Source of the DNA: Acanthosepion esculentum
Taxonomy: Eukaryota; Mollusca; Cephalopoda; Sepiida; Sepiidae
NCBI GenBank assembly: GCA_964036315.1
Contig: OZ038496.1
Location: 21,462,685-21,526,684, forward strand
DNA: 64,000 nt
Reading direction: 5' to 3'
The translations under genes were made by a program, and so were the position numbers. Below, in pieces: positions 55,701 to 63,800 of the stretch (positions are counted from its first letter, which is position 1; each line of letters begins with the position of its first letter). Below the pieces are notes generated by a model. That model was not told the DNA's origin, searched no databases, and was given only the letters and a program-made list of their open reading frames with translations.

Positions 55701-57802
55701 ACTTACTGATATCACCTACTCAGAAATGTAGTTGAACATATCAATTAGCATTTTAATAATTTATTGAGTCAGAGAATCATTTTAATATCATTAATTATCA
55801 GAATTAATGAATTCATAGTAATTTAAAAAGAATTTTCCCTTCAAAGCTCCTGGTCTTCTTTTTTTCTTTTTTTTTTATTGTTATATGCATGATTTTCCTT
55901 TAACTTTCATATCAATGATTATTCATCCAGTGCATGGCTGATGTTCTAACATTAAGATTCTGCACAAAACTTTCAATCTTTTTGTATTTTGTGTTGTCTT
56001 TTTTCATGTAACAATTCTGAAATCCTCTTAAATATGAGGAAGGTGGTTAGGATTTTTCACTAAATTCTGAATTTTGTTTTCATGGACTATCATTGTAATC
56101 AGGTATGGTTATTTTTGGAATGTTGTCTGCATTTAATGACTGCTGTTTTTCATAAATATATGAAACTGTATTCTATATTACCACATTAGGATTAAAGGTA
56201 TATATTAATTTGTGGTTAATAATTAGTGCTAAGAAAAGAAATTGGGAAAATTTTTCAAAAAGTGGTTGTAGAGTGAAAGCAAGTTTCAAAAACCAGTAAT
56301 TTTTACCTAATTCTTCAGATTATCTAAGTGACCAATTTTTCTTTAAAAAATGCATGAATTAATCCAAGCACTTAGTTTAGTTTCACTTTAAGCTTATCAC
56401 TTTTTTAATACAATTACAATAACTGATAGTTTGGCTTTAGCAATTTTATTCACTGAATTTTTGGAGAATCATTTTCAACTCATCACTGCTTCCCTACCCT
56501 ATACACTTCTCTTTATTACCAAGTACTTCATATGTGCATGCCACATAGCTCAAAGAAAATAAATGCACACATGGTAAGTATTTGTACTGAGGAGAGAAAA
56601 GATTTATCTTTGAACGAAGTTAGTATTAATGTGCTCTTAATAATGAAACTGTTTCTTGTTATTGTGAAATTCTTTTTTCTCTTTTGATAAATTTATATAG
56701 ATAAAAAAGACTCATTTTGGATCCTCTTAAATTTTATTTAATAAAAAGAATACTTCTTTTACTTGAATACAATAAAATCACCACACAAGATTTCATTTAA
56801 TCAAAACAGTTCACTTATACTGTGAAAACCAAATTATTTTCCCATGATTGTCTCTCTCATACATGAAATTTTTAAACATTGTATGTTGTTGAAGTCTCTG
56901 GTGCCCTCTCTCTTTTGCATATTTGTTCCTTTAGTGCTTACTACCTTTTGTTACATTTTACTTACCTACAATAGGAATGTTGTCCACTTTGAGTGGTTAA
57001 AGTTGAATAAATATGTTTTTTTCCATTTAAAAAATTATACAGAACTGTAAAATGATTAGACAATTTTATGACACATTGATATCTACATGGGGTTAAATAC
57101 CATGGTAAAGCTTTTTTTATGTTTGAGAAATGTTTTAAGTGCTATTCTAGGTGGTATATTAAAAAATTTACATCATGAATATGCTTTTCCTGCAGGTGGA
57201 AGGAAGCCTGCAAATAAATCCTTAATTATTCATCACTTGTTTATTTTAGCAATAAATCCCACTGAATATATTTTGGGAGGATACTGAAATATGAAACCAT
57301 CAAAGTGCAGATTTCAACTTGAGTTAACTTATTCACAAGATTACATCTGCCTTAAGATCTTGTTTTAAATATGGTAGAATGTAACAAATGAAACATTATT
57401 TCTCTATTCCTACTTTCTCATAAAGCTTCTCATCCTTACATGCCTTCACATTAACAAATATATTTCTCTACAGCAGGAGGAAAAACATTAGTATCATTTC
57501 TATTGCATAAAATTGTACATATACTCAGATACTCATCTGCCATGCACATTAGCTTTTCATAATATTTCAAGAGATATTTTTGCTTATTTTAAAGTGCATC
57601 TTAAATATTTCATATTTAAGAATCTATACAAAATATTTATTAATTACTTCCAACATAAGAACAGAGATAACCTTTTGAAATTAATATATATCATTTTCTG
57701 AGTGACTGAATAGAATATGTATTTTATTTTCATCCTTTGTGTGAAAAGATTTCTACTTGTGTCAGACTGCGGTTTCCAAACACAGTTTGATTTCAAGAGA
57801 GA

Positions 57803-57882
<80 letters not shown>

Positions 57883-60800
57883 TAATAGTTGAAATTTTTT
57901 TTATATTTTTTCATCTACTAGACAAAAAACAATCAAATATTCACAATAGGCTTACATACTCATATTGTCAAATCCAATATCAAAATTGAACAAACAAAAT
58001 TTTGAATATACTTTTCAAACAAACATTTCTATTGCCTATGTTAATTATAATCTTTTATAATTTGCAACAATTCTCAACTGAAATAAATTATTTTTATTTA
58101 CACACTTTTTTTCATCTTTCAGGTTTATGGAAAGAGAGCCCCCTGGGAAGATCCAGCTGAATGGGCAATAGAAAGTTATCCCTGGGCCAATTCAGGCAAT
58201 CATGATGCACCCTCCTTGCAACGCCTGCGTCCAGAAGATGTAGGATATGACACTCAAGGTGTGCCCCCAGATTCTCCTCAAACTAAACGGGAGAATAATA
58301 CATCAAGTGATGGCATAGATGGTGACCCCTTGGTTGGTACCTATTACTTTTTTGCCTTCCCCCCTTTTCTTCCTTCCATCCAGTCAACTCTGGATCAGGC
58401 ATCAAGTAAGAAAAGGTGATACTGTGGATCACTGAGCAACAAGTCAACTCGAAATTTGAACACTGTTTCAATTCTTATCTTTTATATACTGTGTAACCAT
58501 TTATATGATTGAAATGCAAATGCAACTTTGTTATAAGTGATCTACAGTTCAGAAGGATTTTCACTTACGACTTGTTTCAATTATCTCTTCAATCCATAAC
58601 TTATGATGGCCAGAATTTTACATTGCCAACTCCTCACAGTGTACAATGAGGAAACATTTGTTATGATCTTACAAAGGTAGGCATAAAAATGACATTAAAA
58701 CTACAGAATGAAAACATTAAAAAAACTAAACATTCATCTTGATGACTCATTTAATGGCTACAGTATCACCTTCCGAATTTCATTTTTCTTGCTTGTTTTA
58801 TTTGGTCTTTGTTTTGTTCTTTGGTTTGGCAATGCCACTGTCAAAGTATTGATGCTTTTTATTTGTAGTGAATTTTACTTCTGTTGTTGATCTGCTGTGA
58901 ATGAAAGTCTTGTTAAGCACAAAACAATATTAACATTGAGAAAGGAATTCTAAATTGGCAATTTTCTCTATAAGCTTATTAAATGGAATACAACTTTGAA
59001 ATCTTCAGCTATTTTTATAAATTAGAATTTTACTGAGATATTGTTATTTAAAATAATTGCACTAAATGGAAAATTTATGTCATCAGAAAAATAATTATTT
59101 TCAGTCAATAAAAATAAAAACATTTCTTTTTATTTTAAACTCTGAATAACCATGTATTTTATAAAAGCATTTTTGAATGTTAGTAATTAGGAAAAGTTTA
59201 AAATTCAGCAGCATTAAATCTTTTCAGGTTCATAAGAAGCACACCTTTTATTTTTGATAGATATCATTAAGGGAAATGTTTTAAATTGTGAATTTATCAA
59301 GTTAGAAAATCAAACTATTTACAATTAGTCTTGTTTTTTTGCTTTCATTTTACATCTAGTTTCTTTGAGTACAATAAGGCATTTAACAGGTTTTAAAAAA
59401 TAGTTTCTTAGGATACTTATTGACTGAATATTTCAATTAAACGATATTTACTAGTTTGGAAAACTAATCAATTCTTTTATGGTTAAGCTTAAAATGTTTA
59501 AACATGTACCAGTACTGTGTACAATATTTTCTTAATGTACACAATAGAAAAAAAAAATTTATGAAGAACAAGAAAAACACTTAAACTGTTACCCACTTCC
59601 AAAAGAGTAATTGGGACTCAGTCAGTGATGTATCATCTGTCATGAGACTGTGTTTTTGCGAATTTCATGCCCATATAGTAGCCAATTTTCTTTACCTATC
59701 TATTTGAAATACTATAAACTAACATATATCTACGCAACACTGGAAACTAAACTACTAAACCTACAACTTGCAGTCATTATGCTTGTACATTGTACTCTTT
59801 AAAACATTCATAATGTGACTTGGAATTTCATTTCGTGATATGGACTTTAATGTATAACAAAGATACTTAAACCTGCAATGTGTTTTAGTCTTTTGCTTAG
59901 TCACCGCTTAAACCTATGCACACTTGCTAGTGTATCAAAAATTTCCGTTACCTTGGGAAAAAATTAAAACTAAATAAAGCATGACATAAGTGGTTTGTAT
60001 ATCTATTTTTCATCTTTTAGTCATCATTTGTTTCTATCTTTTCAGACTGAATGATGTTGACTGCTTTTATTGTTTCTAATGAATAGCTAACTAATTATTT
60101 TAATATCTCCAATTCAGGACACGAGTCAATATTTAAGCTGGAAGACAGGGTCAAGCCAATGTCTGAAGTCGAACATAAATATTTGCTGACATCCCCCTAT
60201 CCATGAAATCATGTAAGTTTTACCTCCCCCTTCCCTATTTCACTTTCCCCTTCACCCACATCAGACAGACACTCCCTTCTTCCCCCAGAACAAATAAACA
60301 ATACCATCCTTTTATCAATGATCACACATGCAGCCTGGTAGGGCAACAGACAGGTTGCTATAAAGAGCGCTCCTCTTGTTTGTGTTTCATCAATGTCTCC
60401 CATTATGTCACATATCCTCTATCTTCAGTAATTTTTTTCATTCATGTTGTAAATTCATCATGTGTCATATTTCTTCTCCATGCTTCCAACCATTGAATTC
60501 ATTAGAATCTTTTTTCTTACATCTCTGTAATCTCAGCATTGTTCAGTTGATTTTTTTTTTTTTGCATTTTTTCATCAACTAAACCTCCATGTCAAAACAG
60601 TCATCCATGTCACCTGTCTTGTTTGCATCTTTCATGTTATATTCCCTTCCTTCAGTCAGATTTATTATTTAAACTCCACTATGTTCAGCATTGTCATTGT
60701 TCATGTTTTTGTATTTCATTTGCATAAGTCCCCAGAATACTATAATTAAAATTAAGCCCTGACATCCCAAATAGACAGCTACAGGTTTGACCTCATCTAA

Positions 60801-63800
60801 GTAAACCAAACCTTAAAAATGAAAACAAAACTTGAAAACAGTTGTTGAACAAGAACAACATTTTGAATAAGCTCAATATTTAATGTATTCATCACTTTAA
60901 AACGCAGATAAATTACAAGAGTATAAGCTCTAATATTTTATAAAGTTTTATTTTTTAAATTCTTAAAAAAAAATTTATAGTGCTATTCCACCACTTTTCA
61001 ATACATTGTTGTTCCAAAAGTCATTTCATTTGTTTGCAAAATTCATTTACTCCTCTTTAAATTCACCTTTCATCTGACTAACCCACAACACCTGCCATCC
61101 ATCTACCTGCTTACCTGTGATCCACCCTTGTAGCCAGCCTTACCCCTCTACCTTTCCTTTCTCCTGATGTAACAGCAGTCACAGACATTGGCAATGTCTT
61201 CTGGCACCAAATATGGAGGTATAGTTGTTGCCACTTTATGTGATGACCTCAGATTCTTTTTCTATGTTCTGCTCATTTCCTAGGACTATGTTGATATTTA
61301 ATTTGCTCGGCAGTGTTACAGTTAATGATTAGAACTAAAATTGGAAATAACAATCAGTGTCAAAATTTAATGAAACAGTAAATGTCCCATTAGTGTGAAA
61401 GCCAACACAAATACTATTTGGATAAGTATAAAGTTCTATTTTTATAAATTAGAATCGTTCTAATCTATTTATGAATTTGATCATTTTTTTTTCCTTTTTA
61501 ATACAGAAACAGATATTAACCAACTGGACAATGTCAAAGGTTATATCTTGAACATGATTAATTTTAGTTAAGTATTGAATATGAAGAAAATTTAAATAGT
61601 TTTTGTTAATCTTTAAATAAATCAAATTGCAATAAATGATTTATTTCACTTTAGAAATTATTTCAGATGAACTTTGTTAGAAACCTTAATCCTCATTGTT
61701 CTTTGATATTGTAACTTTTCAGGTACAGTGGATTAAACAAGACTATCCAATGAATTTACATCTATCTTTTTGATGGTCTATAACCAGAAAGTATTCAACC
61801 AACATTTTAACAATTGTATATAGGGGGTCAAAAAGTAAAGAAAAAAAAAAGAACACTCTTCCAGCTTCACCATTAATGGGGACAACTTAAAATATTGACT
61901 TTTGTCAAAGTGGTATAAAAATGGATTTGTACTAATTGTTTTGTAATTAATTCTTGACTGAATTTTTTTGTCTAATAACTGCAGTTGTCACTCCTTTTTA
62001 ACCCTTCTTATGCCCATCTCCCTAATCCATGAATAGCCTCATACATGTCTGGAAGGAAGGAAAGGAGGAACCATGTACCGCCAATGTGTCACAGAAGACC
62101 ATCAGCTAGTACATTTTTTCTACTAATATTGCATTGTTTTAAATTTAAAATAAAATTGATTACACTTTCAGTATTTTGGATTAGTATATTTGTTTTCATT
62201 GTTTTTATTTAGTAAAATATTTCATGGGTGGATTTTTTGATAATCATCATGTAATATATTGTAGATATAATTTTCTATATTATCCAGAGGTTAATTTTGA
62301 CATAAAATTTAAAAGAAACATACATTGAATATATAAACATATACTGAATAAAATATGACTGTGAAGACAGTTAAATGACTCACTATATATATATATATAT
62401 ATATATATTTTCTTTCAACTGTTATGCTGTAGAGAGAAATGATTGTAGCTTGATAATAAAATACTGTCTAGTTGCTTTTGTTTACATAACTATTATGCTG
62501 TGGCTAAGTAGATCCTCTTCTAGATTTCACTCATCTCCTCTAATAGTTTATAATATTGTGAAAACAGCTTTTTCTTTTTAATTCTAACTTAAAAAAGATC
62601 CCCCTTTCATAAAGTGCAACTGTTATTCGTAAGTAAGATAACAGAAATGGATAATGTTCATTATTTCAAACTTGTGTAAATTTGACAATCATATAACTTG
62701 TTCAATAGATTAATAAAAATTCAATCCACTAATCAACTTCACATTTTCATAGAATACTGTACATCAGGGTCTGATAAATCTATTGAACTGTTACTAGCTG
62801 TCAAATTCATGAACAATCATATCATTTGGAAAATAGATACTTAAACTATTCAAACTTACTAATAATTTACTTGTTTAGTTTAAATTACTTTGTATAACTT
62901 ATAATAACCATAAATTTTAATTATTTATCCTTCTATTTAGTAGTTGAATACTGTTTTTAATTTGAGCATAAAAATTGGCACACTGTTACCTGAAGATAAT
63001 TAAAAAAACATAGCAGGAAAAATGTATTTAAAAACAAATGTAAAATATGAAGATTAAAGTTCCCAAATACTTACAAGTTTATTTAGTAATGTTATGTCTG
63101 CATTTAACAAGTAGTTTGGAATTTGGCAGGAAGAGATCTGCATGAAATTTAAATATAGCATTATCAAAAATGCACAAAAATACTTACCAGAAAAAAAATA
63201 GAAAAATAGTTTTTATAGTGTGTATCTTGTGAACAAAGTGGAAGCACCTACTTTTATTTCTTAATGAACTGGAAGCACTTTCTTTACACATTCATACATT
63301 TTTTGTCTTCACTTTTTAATTATTTTTGCATATTATTGAATTTAGCCTTGACTTATATTTTGTTCTTCATTTTTTTTTTTTTTTAAGCACCTGAGCAACT
63401 TTTATTTAAATTTATCTCTTAATGTGGAAAATAGCCTTGTTGATCACCAGCATGCTAGCTCTTGTATTAGCAACTATGACAACAAACACACAATAGATTT
63501 AATCTCAAGATTGTGGAATGTTTATGCCTACACACAGCATTCATCAGAAAATGAGATTTTTAAATAAGCAATTTTGATCAAGTGATATCTTACAGTGTGA
63601 TAATTAGATATGCATTGTAATGCTGCTGTCTCATTTAAATGTAAATAAAATCTGTTTATCTACAAAGTTTACCATCCAGTTGAGTGTGTAGGGTAGTAAA
63701 CTTTCCACAATGCTTAATTTCTCAATAGATTATAACTTTAAAATTATTTCTGGTATTAATATTGTTTTTTTTTTTTTGTTTTTTTTCCTTTCTTTCCTTC

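Noticed and set aside
60203..60582. 97- and 68-codon plus-strand frames rich in Phe, Ser and Cys
   Set aside because: Pyrimidine-rich intron sequence; no acceptor, donor or match to NAV.
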